A stretch of 64,000 bases of DNA from Syncephalis fuscata (lineage: Eukaryota > Zoopagomycota > Zoopagomycetes > Zoopagales > Piptocephalidaceae), in the NCBI GenBank assembly GCA_025786725.1, contig JAHLTZ010000007.1:496001-560000 (forward strand). Direction: 5' to 3'. The notes beneath the pieces are model-generated. The model did not search any database, was not told the DNA's origin, and was given only the letters and a program-made list of their open reading frames with translations. This document shows positions 16,291 through 27,922 of the stretch, one piece after another. Every line of letters starts with the position of its first letter. Positions within the stretch are counted from its first letter, which is position 1. A program made the translations under genes and the position numbers.

Positions 16291-18272
16291 TTTAAAAAAT
16301 TCAGGCACAAAAGGTTGCCATATGACTGCAAAGATGAGTTTTATGAGTTAATAAATAATAGCGTATTGAGAAGACAGACACAAAGAAATAGTTAAATATG
16401 CAGACAATTAAAAGCTAAGGACAAAAGAATAGTAGCAGTTACATTTGTTTCAAATGTTTCTATATTATCTTTTGTTCGTATTTATTTAACTGCAACTCGT
16501 TTTCCCGCTTGCGTGCTGATATACTTAGCCGATAAAAGCGTGCGGTTGGTCCAAATGCTTGCCTAAACTACATTAGCCCTCGGTGCATTCTTCAGCGTTA
16601 CGTGGCCGATTGTTACACTTAGGGCGGTTTAAAACGAAACTAGCACGAAGAACAATAGCCTTGGCTTGTGACATCCATGCTTTACAAATGAATAGCTCAA
16701 TGCTGAACCAATCGATATACTGTAATCTGTCGAATTGGCATGCAGCTATGGAGCAGCTACACAAAGCTAGTATTGAAAATACGCATAGAAAAACCACGAT
16801 ACTTACATGTGGAACCAATTAATTGTTCGTGGGTTCATGCTAGAGTGGTAGAATCAATTTCAATGCAAGACAAACAAAGAGTTTGTGCCTATTGCATGAG
16901 CCATTCACGAATAGCAGTCACAGACAGTTCTTTGTATTGTCATTGAGGCCACCTTTGACACACTAAACATGCAGCCGTGCATTTTTGTCATTTTTTTCTT
17001 TCTATTAAACAATATCATCGACGATATTTTAGTATTAAACATTGTTGCTATTTTTATACATCAAGCCAGCTAGATCTATTCAATTGTAATTAATTGCCAA
17101 GCCTTGTTGAATAACAATCAAAACATTATACAATTATATCATTGCAATATCCTAAATAGGCAGTATTGTGCATAATTTTCCTATTCTTTTTTGTAGTGGT
17201 AGAGTACTAAGCCATGAAGTGTTACTATTGGTGGAATCTATAAGCCTTGTAAACACGTTATATATCCATATGGGTTTGATGTCGACAGCTAGGGACGGGG
17301 ATTGGAAATCATCCTGTTTATGTGTACGCTAGTTTGAATAAAGAAGTACATGTACAATTCAATCCAGTGATCTTTAGAAATACAAAGTCTATTTGGTTTA
17401 TTTTATATAGTTTATTAACATAATTGTATTTAATTTAATACATTATATTTAATGTATTCAAATAGATTCAAAAAAACAAAAAACGGACACTACAACATCT
17501 TACCGTTGTACAATAATCAATCGCATGGATAGCGAATTGCAAACAAAGCTTCAGTTCAAAAATACCATTGCACTGCATGTGTCATCTATGGGCCAATCCA
17601 ATAGGTTATAAACAAGTTAAAGGTATTGGTAGCAAACGTAGTGTTATTGCTGAAACCATGCGGCCTGGGATCTAGATTCCATGCATCTAACAAGAATATT
17701 CCTTACAATTGAGAATTAGTCAGGTTGTTCTAATGAACATTGTGCCAGTTTAGATAAACAAAAAAATCAAGATTTCAATCATTAACATTATTATTAAATT
17801 ATTTATAACTAGTATGCTTTATTGTCGTTGATGTAGTTGAAAATCAAGTAATATTACGGTGGATTTTATTGATTCAGCATGGACCCTTATTAAAGGCGCA
17901 GTAGCCGTTTATAGCATAACATTCAAGTCAAACGTAATTGATTGTATATAGTATTAGATAAAAGACAGGTAGAATAACCCATGCTGATTGGTGTATTAGC
18001 ATTCTACAAGTGCTATTATTTATACTAGTGGAAAACGATAAGTCTGGCAATTTATTGTGCAAATCGACGTGCTATTATCGTTGCACATTATGAATAACAT
18101 GTATAGTGTCTAATTCTTCTTTAATAGAATATATCGTAATATGATTGGCGCATCACAATTCTGATGCACTTTTTACTAGTTTCTTTCGTATATTGATCTG
18201 CACACGCGTTCTGGTTTATTTTCCTACTCTACTGTCATCTTGTAAGCAGATTCCGTTGTAAGTGTCGTCAGC
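16291..18272. other. 2 kb intergenic region, one weak secreted-peptide candidate
   Basis: The region is AT-rich and mostly featureless. On the minus strand an open frame at 16818-16573 encodes a hydrophobic, signal-like N-terminus (SIVVFLCVFSILALCSCS) followed by a short cysteine-containing tail. It has no ATG in frame, and a GTAAGT lies at its 5' end, so it may be part of a spliced gene or chance. No RNA gene was recognised. Confidence 0.35.
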
Positions 18273-18653
18273 ATGGATATCATTAAACTATTGCCGCTAC
18301 CGCCTGGACTGGAGCAGCTGCTCAATAGCACACTTAGCCAACTGCCCACGCTGACCGACACACTTACCGTGATCTTTGACCGGGTACCAATTGCTGACAA
18401 TCAGTGGCTTTTTTACATAACTTTATTTTTTGCCGTTTATCTTGTAATTACAGTTGCACTAAGTACAGTGCGCTGGGTATTGAGTTTATTCACCTTTGCC
18501 ATCAAGGTTTGTATAGTTGTTGGAATATTCGTCGCTCTGTTCTGGCTTACGCAGGAAGACAATCAATTTGACCGCTTTGTATTTCAAAACACGCCATTAT
18601 CGGCCATCAAAAACAAATACGGTGCGCCATTATCGACTGCACCTCCGTCGTAA
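18273..18653 (+). CDS. small membrane protein, possibly Apq12-like
   Basis: The intronless gene encodes 126 residues. The first 50 residues include an amphipathic segment (PPGLEQLLNSTLSQLPTL). Two adjacent hydrophobic spans follow, FYITLFFAVYLVITVALSTV (about 50-68) and FTFAIKVCIVVGIFVALFWL (about 75-94), then a polar tail of about 30 residues. The start is the ATG at 18273. Two close spans with an amphipathic stretch recall the nuclear-envelope and ER protein Apq12, which links membrane fluidity to nuclear pore assembly. The match is by layout only, and other small two-span ER proteins would look the same. Confidence 0.5.
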   Translation: MDIIKLLPLPPGLEQLLNSTLSQLPTLTDTLTVIFDRVPIADNQWLFYITLFFAVYLVITVALSTVRWVLSLFTFAIKVCIVVGIFVALFWLTQEDNQFDRFVFQNTPLSAIKNKYGAPLSTAPPS

Positions 18654-18943
18654 TCCAACAAACATACACGCATATATATATAATAAATAATAAACTATAT
18701 GTGCATAGTCGTTATATCCATTAAAAGTATACACATAATTACATACACACACAAATACACATATACACAGTACTCGCGTTTAATTATTATCGCTTAGAAT
18801 AAAGTGCGAAAATGACACGGAATATCCTCCTCACTGTCTTTATTTACGCAAAAAGGCAGGCCAGCCAGTTTACAGCATGGACGTTATTGTCTTTAGGCGC
18901 GAACCACTATAATAGCCATTAAACAATGTTAGTTTTATCTGTT

Positions 18944-20848
18944 TTAGTTTATTAATTTACTTTGATACTTGCCTTGCCAGACACGGATGGTGTTGTCGGT
19001 GTAGCCAGCGAACAAAACGTTACCATCAGAGGACCAGGCCAACGAGATGCAGCGAAGCATACCCTCCTCAGCCTTGAGGGAGTCGATGCCCTCAACCTTA
19101 AGCTCATCAACAACAGACTTGCTCTCCAAATCCCAGATCTTGATGGAGGAACCGGTAGCGGCGCACAACCAGTAACGGTTGGGGCTGAATACCAAGGCGT
19201 TGATCTCATTGCCAGCCTCTAGGCTGTACAGATGCTTAGCATCATTCAAGTCCCAAAGCATGGTGATACCGTCCTTGCCACCGGAGGCGCATAGAGAACC
19301 ATCTGGGGAGACAGTGACGGTGTTGACGTAGCCGGTGTGGCCAATGTGGTTGGTGCGAAGGCGGCACTTGTTAAGTTCCCAGACCTATTAGTAATAATAA
19401 ACAATATTGATTAGCTCTTGTCAATAAATACATATTATTTATGCAATGCTCATAATATGCTAATCATATATATATATGTATGTATGTATATATATATACA
19501 TATTTAAATCATCAGTAAAATGGTGTAGTTGTTCTCATAGGCCATACACTATGGCCATCTGAAGTAGCAAATATATTCAAATGAGCATCATTTGATTTAG
19601 ACTAGCAGTTTTTGCGCGTTCTATTGCATCGCTTTTTACTCGTTTATCCATTCCATCTATAGTTACCTTGACGTATTTGTCCCAACCAGAGGAAACAATG
19701 ACTGGGTTGCTGGGATTTGGCGAGAAACGCACGCAAGAGACCCATTCGGTGTGACCGTTTTCACGGATATCGAATTTGCATTCACCCAAGGTGTTCCACA
19801 ACTTGATGGACTTGTCGCGGGAACCGGAAACGATTTGACGGTTGTCGGCCGAGAAAGAAACAGACAAGACATCCTAGAGATAATACGCGTTATTATAACG
19901 TTCATTTACACGTATATTTTTATTTCCATTCTTTATTAGCCTACCTTGGTGTGACCAACGAAACGACGGGTGGTCAAACCGGTCTTAAGATCCCACAGAC
20001 GGAGAGTAGTATCCCAAGAGGCGGACAAAGCAAATTGACCATCTGAGGAGATGACAACATCTTGAACGATGTGGTTATGGCTAAATGCAACAACAGTTGG
20101 CGTATATGCACATAAGTAATTTATATGCTTATTTAAATATAAACTTACCCAGTCAAACGACGGGTAGCCTTGGCATAGCGACCTTCCTCACGGATCAACT
20201 TCCATACCAAAATGGATTTATCTATTATTATTCATCATCATAATAATACACAATAATACACAGTATTATAAATAAACCACGTCTACTAGCAGTATTCGGT
20301 TTCTATTTACTTACCGCGAGATGCCGACAAGAGAACGTCTGGGTTCTCCGTGGAGGTGGCAATAGCCGTCACCCAGTTACCGTGACCTATGCAGAATGAG
20401 CAATAAGTATATATTAGCCACTATCTTTGTTGGTGTTGCTATTATTTCTTCGCTATTATTACAAATAGATATACATAATATTGCTATGTAACCGCTACAC
20501 TATTATCATCGCTATTATTCATCTATGCATCATACATTCATCATGCATATATCCATCCATCCATCCATCCATCCATTTCTTCCTATTGTAAATAACTAAA
20601 CAACTACAGCTATAGCCATAGCTACTTTGCTGTATATACATCCATGCGATGTATCCATATCATATCGCGTCAATAATAAACAGTATATGCTCTACCATCT
20701 ATTTATCCATCAATCCATCCATCCATCTGTTTATCCATCTATTCGTTCGTGCTGTATATCTATTCCGCTTCTAAATTAATATATGCTTACCCTTGAGTGT
20801 GTCGCGGAGGATCAAGGTATCCGTGCCGTGCGTTGTGTTGTAAGCCAT
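18944..20848 (-). CDS. RACK1: RACK1 / Asc1 / Cpc2, ribosome-associated WD40 protein
   Basis: This beta-propeller sits on the 40S head near the mRNA exit and links translation to signalling. The start is the ATG at 20848 ([20 protein letters not shown]). Seven WD repeats follow. Signature pieces are [16 protein letters not shown] (about 20020), [19 protein letters not shown] (about 19865-19810), [20 protein letters not shown] (about 19740) and [20 protein letters not shown] (about 19170). The last is diagnostic of RACK1 rather than other WD proteins. It ends [16 protein letters not shown] before TAA at 18944. Five introns are present. The one between WELNKCR and DKYVKV (about 19385-19670) is unusually long and holds a box C/D snoRNA. 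The intron near 20395-20790 is also long but holds only simple repeats. Confidence 0.95.
19505..19599 (-). ncRNA. U24/snR24-like box C/D snoRNA in a RACK1 intron
   Basis: Read on the minus strand the element starts with TAAATCA, then A and box C as ATGATGC. It ends with box D, CTGA, followed by TGATTTA, which is the exact reverse complement of the 5' end, so a 7-bp terminal stem brings boxes C and D together. Internally ATATTTGCTACTT stands directly before a D'-like CAGA, and a C'-like TATGAGA follows. From memory, yeast snR24 (in the ASC1 intron) has the same ATATTTGCTACTTCAGATGG block, and U24 guides 2'-O-methylation at neighbouring positions of the large-subunit rRNA. Both the host gene and the guide block agree. 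The second guide, before box D, looks diverged. Confidence 0.85.
20551..20576. repeat. (ATCC)n microsatellite in a RACK1 intron
   Basis: A run of about six ATCC units lies in the long first-half intron of RACK1. Further ATCC/ATCT-rich stretches occur at 20700-20740. It has no visible function. Confidence 0.8.
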
Positions 20849-21063
20849 TTGTTAAAAGCTATCTGCGTAAGAGGAGGCAACAACACGTCGGTGTGCGCGA
20901 TGGCATCCGTCAAGTAGTGTGTGGTGTGTGTGTGGTGATGATTGTGCGGGTGTTTCGCCCACCCAAAAATTGGTAGTTCACATCTAGAAACTATCACAAT
21001 ATTGCCACTCAAAAGGTTCATACAAGTAATTGGAATTTATTATTATAATTATAATTATTATTG

Positions 21064-24000
21064 TTACTTCAATCGAGACAATAGTCGTTGAGGATCAATT
21101 GCATGCTCAGGATCTATAATAGCTTCACAGGCTGCAATATAGGCTGCACGTACAGACACTCTAACTCGGCGTTTATCTCTTCGATAGTCGGTCAGTTTAA
21201 GATGGCGTAGATCGACATCGTCATCTCTGCCAAATGGCTGCAATCCACTTGCATTTACCCATTGCCTAGTTTATTAGTATTCAAATAATAAATAATTGGT
21301 AGTTAATCATTGTCGTGTAATTGTGTTAAACTGCTACTATAATAGTATTTACTACATACCATGATCGTTGCTTCATATGTCGATCAAAGAAACAAATAAG
21401 CTTATCCTTGTCTGGTTCCTTGTAGGACATGACAGCTGCCGGTACTGACTTGGATGGCTGTACCAACTATAGTGTTTAAATCAACATATAATAACAGTAA
21501 TAATTAGTGATCATATTCATGTTATCTGTTATCTGTTATCTTACTTCTGCAGGGAACCATGGAAATCCAGGCATTTTGGCCCATACAAGATCTCCAGGAA
21601 GTAATGATACACGAGATGAGGCGCGTTTTGGCTTTGATGATGGACGTTGCTCAGATACTGCCACTGCTTTATGTTCCTTAGATGAACTCGACGACTAAAA
21701 CATAATTGTTAATACAATTATAAATACTTGACTAAAATAACTATCTTTGTTATATAACATACTTTGGATAAAGTCGTATCTTTTGTTCCACGCGTTGTTG
21801 TAGATTGATTATCTGTTCTTTTTACCTCTTGAGATGGTAGCACCACTCTTGATGATTTTCGTGTTCCTGTAGCTGGTGGAACTTTTGGTTTTGGTGTTAC
21901 ATTCTTATTAGTTTTCCTTAAAAGTGCTTTTGGCGAAATAAATCGTCCATCTGCCCGACGAATAAGCATAGGTTTTGGTTTCTCGAGTTCTCCTTTTAGT
22001 CTATGGCTATAGCGTTGAGGTTGTTGTGCTTCTATATATATATATAGTTCATTGTTAATACAATCTTATTTAATTCTACCACTTTAATTGCTATTACCTG
22101 ATATTCTCGTCGTTGATTCTCCTTTCTTTATTGTACTCGATGCAGTAGATCTATCGGGTCTTTGTTTCTTCATAGTCTGTTTAGTGTCGCCTGTTTGCTT
22201 TTCTTTATTAGGTGACATTTCATCTGGATTCAACATGTATTCATTGTCATGTTCATTGTCCAACATCAGTTCACTTAAATCGGGTGTAGTCAATATATCG
22301 TCAATAATCGATCGATCCATAACATCGCCCACACGCTCAACGCCTAAAGCAGCCGCACGTTTATGCATTTCGCGCAATAAAGGTGCGCTAGCATATTGTA
22401 GACGTTTGGCCAGCTTGTAGTAATAAGTAATTGGCTTGTTGTAAGTAGAAGCGTTAGAAAATACTAGGCTAATATCACGCTGTAACAGAATGGCAGTATA
22501 CAAATATTAGATCAATATATTATATCGTAATAGTACTTTACCTCAAATTCATCAAGTGTTGATAGTCGGATGATTCAATCTTTTTTTTAATAGTGCCAAA
22601 ATCTATAGGCTCTTTAATTACTGACAAGTAATCTGGCACATCTTTAATAGAAACCGGCTCAGCAAATACATTGTGTATATCTCGTCTATAATATTGTAAT
22701 ATTATATTAATTTAACTATTAATTAAATAGCCTTTATCTTACTTTTGAATAGTATTAACCACTTGACGCATTAATAGTTGAAGTGGAAATGCAACAATTT
22801 CAAAATAACGAGTTCTTAATTGGGCCATTCGTAATTTCTCTCTTTCTCGACGTCGAATCATTTCTGTAAGTAATCGAATCTTCTCCAAATCAGCTCGTAA
22901 ATACACCAACGTCTTGAAGGCAATAATTGATTATTGATTAATTGATTAATTGATAAATATTATAACTATTACTTACCGAATATTTTTCAGCCTTTTCTTT
23001 ATCCGACTCTGTCTGAGTACTAGCATAAGCTGTCCACGGCTAACGCGAATAGTATCATTAATATCAATACTGCCTATTGCTATTTAATTCATAACTACTT
23101 ACTTCTAAATGAAGTCGTTTAAGAAGTGGTGCACCACGTCTTGTCTCTCGTTTTAATGCCCAGTATTTACATATTTGTTTAACAAATTGACTTCGCTGAC
23201 CAACTTGTGTACCTAATCCTTGTAGAATTCGATGACCAATATACAGTGGAACCATAGGTGCTTGAGTAAGAAAATGATGACTATGAGCACGGGCTGCCTT
23301 AATTGTATCCGCTAAATCCTCTTCAGATATTGCACTGGCCTTTCTCTTTTGTCCGATAGTCTTTGTTAATTCTAGTCTTGCTTCGTTTTCATTTCTTTCG
23401 TTTTCATCTTCTTGTTCATCGTCATTAGCACTCATAGTCATTGGTGTATCGATATCTGACTGTCTATTCGACTTTTCATCTGTTTCTGCTTCGATCTGTT
23501 CTCCTTCAACGCCTTCAGGCCCATCTGTAACAGTTGTCATATCGATAGTGGCCATATCCTCTTGTAGAATCATGGAGTCGTTATTATAATTAGCACTGCC
23601 ACCTTTTAAATGACGCTATATATATATATATATAGCAATATATAATATCAATATCAATATTAATAATCAATTATTACATATCATGTTATATTACTAACCG
23701 GTCGATGTCGTGCACAGTAGACACGCATATCATCTACATTTAATAAATCTTTGATTTTCATATAATATTTTTCTTTACGAGCACAAGTTACATGAAAGGC
23801 TGTAAAGCAGAATTTATGACAACATTGAATACAGGCACCTTTGCGCACCTTGCAAATTGAACAAATCTACTATGATCGTCAGTTCATTCGATTAAATGTT
23901 ACACCACACGTATCCATATTATACTGACCAATTTCCATCGACTTTTGGGAATATGATCAATTGCATCGACAGGTTCCATATAGACTGGATTAACTATTTG

Positions 24001-24840
24001 CACTTCAGGAATCCATAGAGCACATAGTAAATGGGCCCATTTGTTATTGGTTGTCTGTTTAAAGGCACCGCCTTCATTAGGACAAAAGATGCATGACTAA
24101 TATGTAAATGCTGTAATTAGCTATTCAAAATCAATGTAATACAAGTAACTACTTACCACGGGCTGTTCAGGTGATATCATACATTTACGACATAACCATT
24201 GACCCTCTGGAATATATGGAATACCATAACAATCTATTTATCATTTAATGGTGACTATTACAAATAACCAACAAGGTTAATGATCTAGTTACCTTGATGT
24301 ACAGCCAAATTACAACCATCACAAAATACAATAGCATTTGTATTGTCACACTCAGAATCTAAACAGATTTGACATGGTTGATCATCTGTAAAAGCCGATG
24401 GATTTGTGGGATCTTGTTTGGGTAGATCTTTTGTCTAATTAATATGACTTTTAATTAGATAATAGATAGATTGATGTATCGCTATTGATATAAACACTTA
24501 CTAATTCAAACCATTCTTTTTCTAATCGATCCATGACAAACTCAAACGTGTCATAGTCGATAACTTTTTGTTTATCTTTTACACGGTTTTGGTTATAGGC
24601 TTGTAGCCAGAATTTATCTATTTATAAGATTAGCGTGGAATCAAGTGTAGTTAACAAGTAATCTACCTTGTTCGTCCATATCATACTCGACTAGGCTGTC
24701 GAGTTCCGTTTCTGTTAGCTCTATTCATGGTTACAATGCTGTTATTAATAATAAATACGCGAATATAAATAGTTACAAACCAACATGCCGGATATAATGA
24801 CCTTTGGCCGCTCGTAGTTGACGGTAACCGTAGCCGTCAT
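21064..24840 (-). CDS. BRPF-like chromatin reader (EPC motif, PHD-knuckle-PHD, bromodomain, PWWP)
   Basis: The domain order is that of BRPF scaffold subunits of MYST histone acetyltransferase complexes; the yeast counterpart is Nto1 of NuA3. The ATG at 24840 opens [13 protein letters not shown]. An EPC-like motif ([11 protein letters not shown], about 24690) is followed by a first PHD finger ([20 protein letters not shown], then [20 protein letters not shown], about 24390-24190). A zinc knuckle and second PHD finger follow ([32 protein letters not shown], about 24140-23700). After a charged linker comes a bromodomain (about 22780-22390, with [15 protein letters not shown] and [20 protein letters not shown]). 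The C-terminus is a PWWP domain (about 21560-21090, [30 protein letters not shown]). About fifteen introns and no frame breaks were seen. Yeast Nto1 lacks the last two domains. Confidence 0.88.
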
Positions 24841-25182
24841 AGAGTGTAAATGTATAGCCAATTAAGAGACCCGCTGAATAGACAAAGCACTTGTACGGTG
24901 ACACGTCTTATCGTAGACGCCGATTAACCAATGTCATACAATACAAGCGAATTTTAGTTAAAGACAACGGCTGTAAAGAAAGAAAAGGGTGACCGCCACG
25001 ACGATTATTATTATCTATTTAGTAACGACCTAATAAATATTTATTTTATCCTCTTTCACCATTAAAGAATTCCACTTCTCCGCACTCACCACACACACAC
25101 TCGCCCATTCACACTTAAGAGATACACTTGCACAGATACACCCGTCGTATTCCTATAGTACACATAGTATAAGTGATTAGAT
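24841..25182. promoter_or_regulatory. divergent promoter between the BRPF-like and Msd1-like genes
   Basis: About 340 bases lie between two divergent start codons. The plus-strand side has a C/A-rich stretch (25070-25150) directly before the ATG at 25183. No clear TATA box was seen. Confidence 0.4.
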
Positions 25183-25549
25183 ATGTCGGATGAGGAACAG
25201 GCAACATGGGAACAAAGCTACTTTACGGGTTCTACGCCCTATAAAGGTGGTGGAGTACAAGACTATGATGTCGACAACGCGTCTACTCCTCTAAGACGCT
25301 ACACGGTACATAGGTAAGCTATTATAGTAGAGGACATAGCATTGCTAGCACAAGTAACCATTGACACTTGTGTATACTGTATTCTACTCATAGTGGTGGC
25401 TATCAAACGCCCACTCAAGCCACTGGTATGATGGAACACGACGACTTTTCTGTAGTAGAGGAAGGTCAAGGCGATATGACAAGTAGTCTATTTGAACTGG
25501 CTCATGAAAGACAGGTAGGTCAATTGTAGTCGGAAAAGTATAAGTTATG

Positions 25550-25585
<36 letters not shown>

Positions 25586-27685
25586 CAATATTAAAGCTAA
25601 TATGACATGAGTAGAGAAATATGGATTATCGCGAAGAAATGGAGGATAGTTATCGTAGAATAAGAATTGATAATGAGCAATTAACAGCAAATCTTGTAAG
25701 CTGAACATCTAATTATTATTAAGTAATTAATTGATTAATCAAATATGAATAAATACTAAATAGACAAAATATAAACAATTGGCTGAACAATCAGATAGAG
25801 ATGTGGCAACATGGAGAATTCGGTTCGAGTAAGTATAACATTGTTAATAATAACACAGTACAATTAATACAAGTACTTATTTTAGATCGGCGGAGAGTAA
25901 CTATCGCGGGGAATTAGAAAAGCATAAATATAGTAAAGAGGAGTTAAGACTATTTAAACTTCAGATGCAACAGGCCAGATCCCAGTATGCAGTAAGTGTG
26001 AATAAACACTATTCTATAACTATATGGACATTTATTGACATGATAGAATAGTTTGATGTTCGCAAAAGAGATTTGGAAATGGGTCGATTGAAGGAAAAGA
26101 TGCAAAGATACATGACAGATAGAAGTAAAACAAATAAAGTAGGTCTAAAACTACTGAATCATCTTGGAGAAAGTCAGCGAACTGGTGTTAGTGGCACTCG
26201 ATCCAATCAATCATCGGGAGAAGGTCGGGTAAGTAATGTTAATGGAAAGAAGCGTTACAAGATTAGATTAGTAATATTGAAATAAAGGGCGAGGAATTCT
26301 ATAAGCGTGTACTACACTCATTACAACAACGAGAAAAGGAATTCATACAGGAGAATGAGCAATTAAGAGGTGCATTACGTACATTATATCAAGAGGTGTC
26401 ATCACTACTTGTATCTTCGGCGGCGGCCAATGCACCTCCATCACCTTCTATGGCACAAATTCTACCTAATGATGGCGATATTATGGATGAAAGTGGTATA
26501 GAAACATCAAATACATCAAGTATAGAGGTAGGTATTTCATATTAATGTTAATCCATAGTAATTAATATGGTAACTAGAATAAGGCTGTAGATACTAGTTT
26601 ATTGACGGCTGATACCACTACCACAGCAATAACATCTCAAATGGCCCGTATCGATCTACCATCCTCTATGGCTGGTACTAGTATAGCCGAAGAGGTACGT
26701 GATATGGTGGCCCGTCTACGAGTACAATGGGAAGCAATGACGCTACAAGCACTGGCCCCCATTGATGCTGAAGTGTTGGCCACCAAAGAACAAGTGTTAC
26801 AAGAAAAAGACATAGAACTTGAAGCATTACGTCGACAATTAGGTAAGTTAATGTTTACATTTACTAATGATAATAGCCATGATAATAATAATAACTGCAT
26901 TGTAGATGAATACTCTTATGTAATTAAAGAACAAGAGAAATTAATGGATCTAGCATTGTCACCAGATATGGTCGGTGATCAATATAGTGTAGCAGGTGAT
27001 TCTACAATGTAAGTAAATTGTTTATTTAAAAGTGCTAACTAATTAATATGTAATAATAGCAATGAAATTACCGAGACTGAAATGGGTCAACGATACCAAG
27101 AACTTAAACGACAACAAGATGAATTAAATGCGGAACGAGAAACATTTACCGATGCTGCTGTTAAATTGGGACTTGAACGAGAACAGTTACTTGTAAGTGT
27201 AATGTATATATTTATTAGTATAGTCCATTCACCTAAGCAATACTATAGCGTGAACGATATATGTTTGAAGAGGAGAAACGACGTATAGAAATGGAACGTG
27301 TACTCGATATTCTACCAGATACACCGCAGTAAGTTATTAATGGTCTGTGTAATACACAGATCAACTTACGCTTTATAGATGGCTTAAGGAGACACCGGCC
27401 CGTCAAGCTCATGGACTCGGTCCACGTAGACAAGTACAAGAAACACCATTACGTGGTAGTAAATTGTCACAATCACATATAGCCTTTAATAGCGCATCAT
27501 TTCTAGATGATGATGATGATGATGACGACATTAATCATGGAAATGATCATTATTATCAAAACAGTCATAGTAATAACAATAACAATAATAATGAAGACAA
27601 TGAAGATGAAGATATGATTGGACATCGTGGTGAATTAAATATTGCCGGCATTCTCGAAGATGCAGAGAAAACATTTGCTCATTAA
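25183..27685 (+). CDS. coiled-coil protein of the Msd1 / SSX2IP (ADIP) type
   Basis: The ATG at 25183 opens MSDEEQATWEQSYFTGSTPY. The product is largely coiled coil, interrupted by short polar linkers. A central block, FDVRKRDLEMGRLKEKMQRY (about 26053-26110), matches the kind of segment that is best conserved in SSX2IP/ADIP and in fission yeast Msd1. In those proteins it belongs to a factor that anchors microtubule minus ends at the centrosome or spindle pole body. A second coiled block follows (EEFYKRVLHSLQQREKEF, about 26290). The C-terminus is Asp/Asn-rich (about 27500-27600) and ends AEKTFAH at 27685. About nine introns are present; one carries an ATA/AAT microsatellite. The assignment rests on the central block and overall layout, so it is moderate. 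Confidence 0.65.
25549..25583. repeat. (TAA)n microsatellite in an intron
   Basis: About eleven TAA units lie inside an intron of the Msd1-like gene. It is a simple repeat without visible function. Confidence 0.8.
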
Positions 27686-27922
27686 CTAATTAATTAATAA
27701 ATAATAATAATATATATATATAATATAATGCTAATAGTTTATTTTGTAAATATAAATTTATAGTTAATAAACAATGTATAAATCGAGACATCATCGATGA
27801 CACATGTGTTGTACTGAATAAGTGAGTGGTATCAAGTAGAGGAAACAAACAAAGATTAAGATTGAATATAATACGCGTGTAGAAGATAACAGATTAAAGT
27901 GTTGTTGTGTTATGGTTATTGA

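Noticed and set aside
18952-19222. Alternative frames overlapping RACK1 on both strands
   Set aside because: They are shadows of a highly conserved gene with biased codons.
20395-20790. Second snoRNA in the long RACK1 intron
   Set aside because: There are several TGATGA-like strings but no CTGA box with a closing stem; the intron is ATCC-rich simple sequence.
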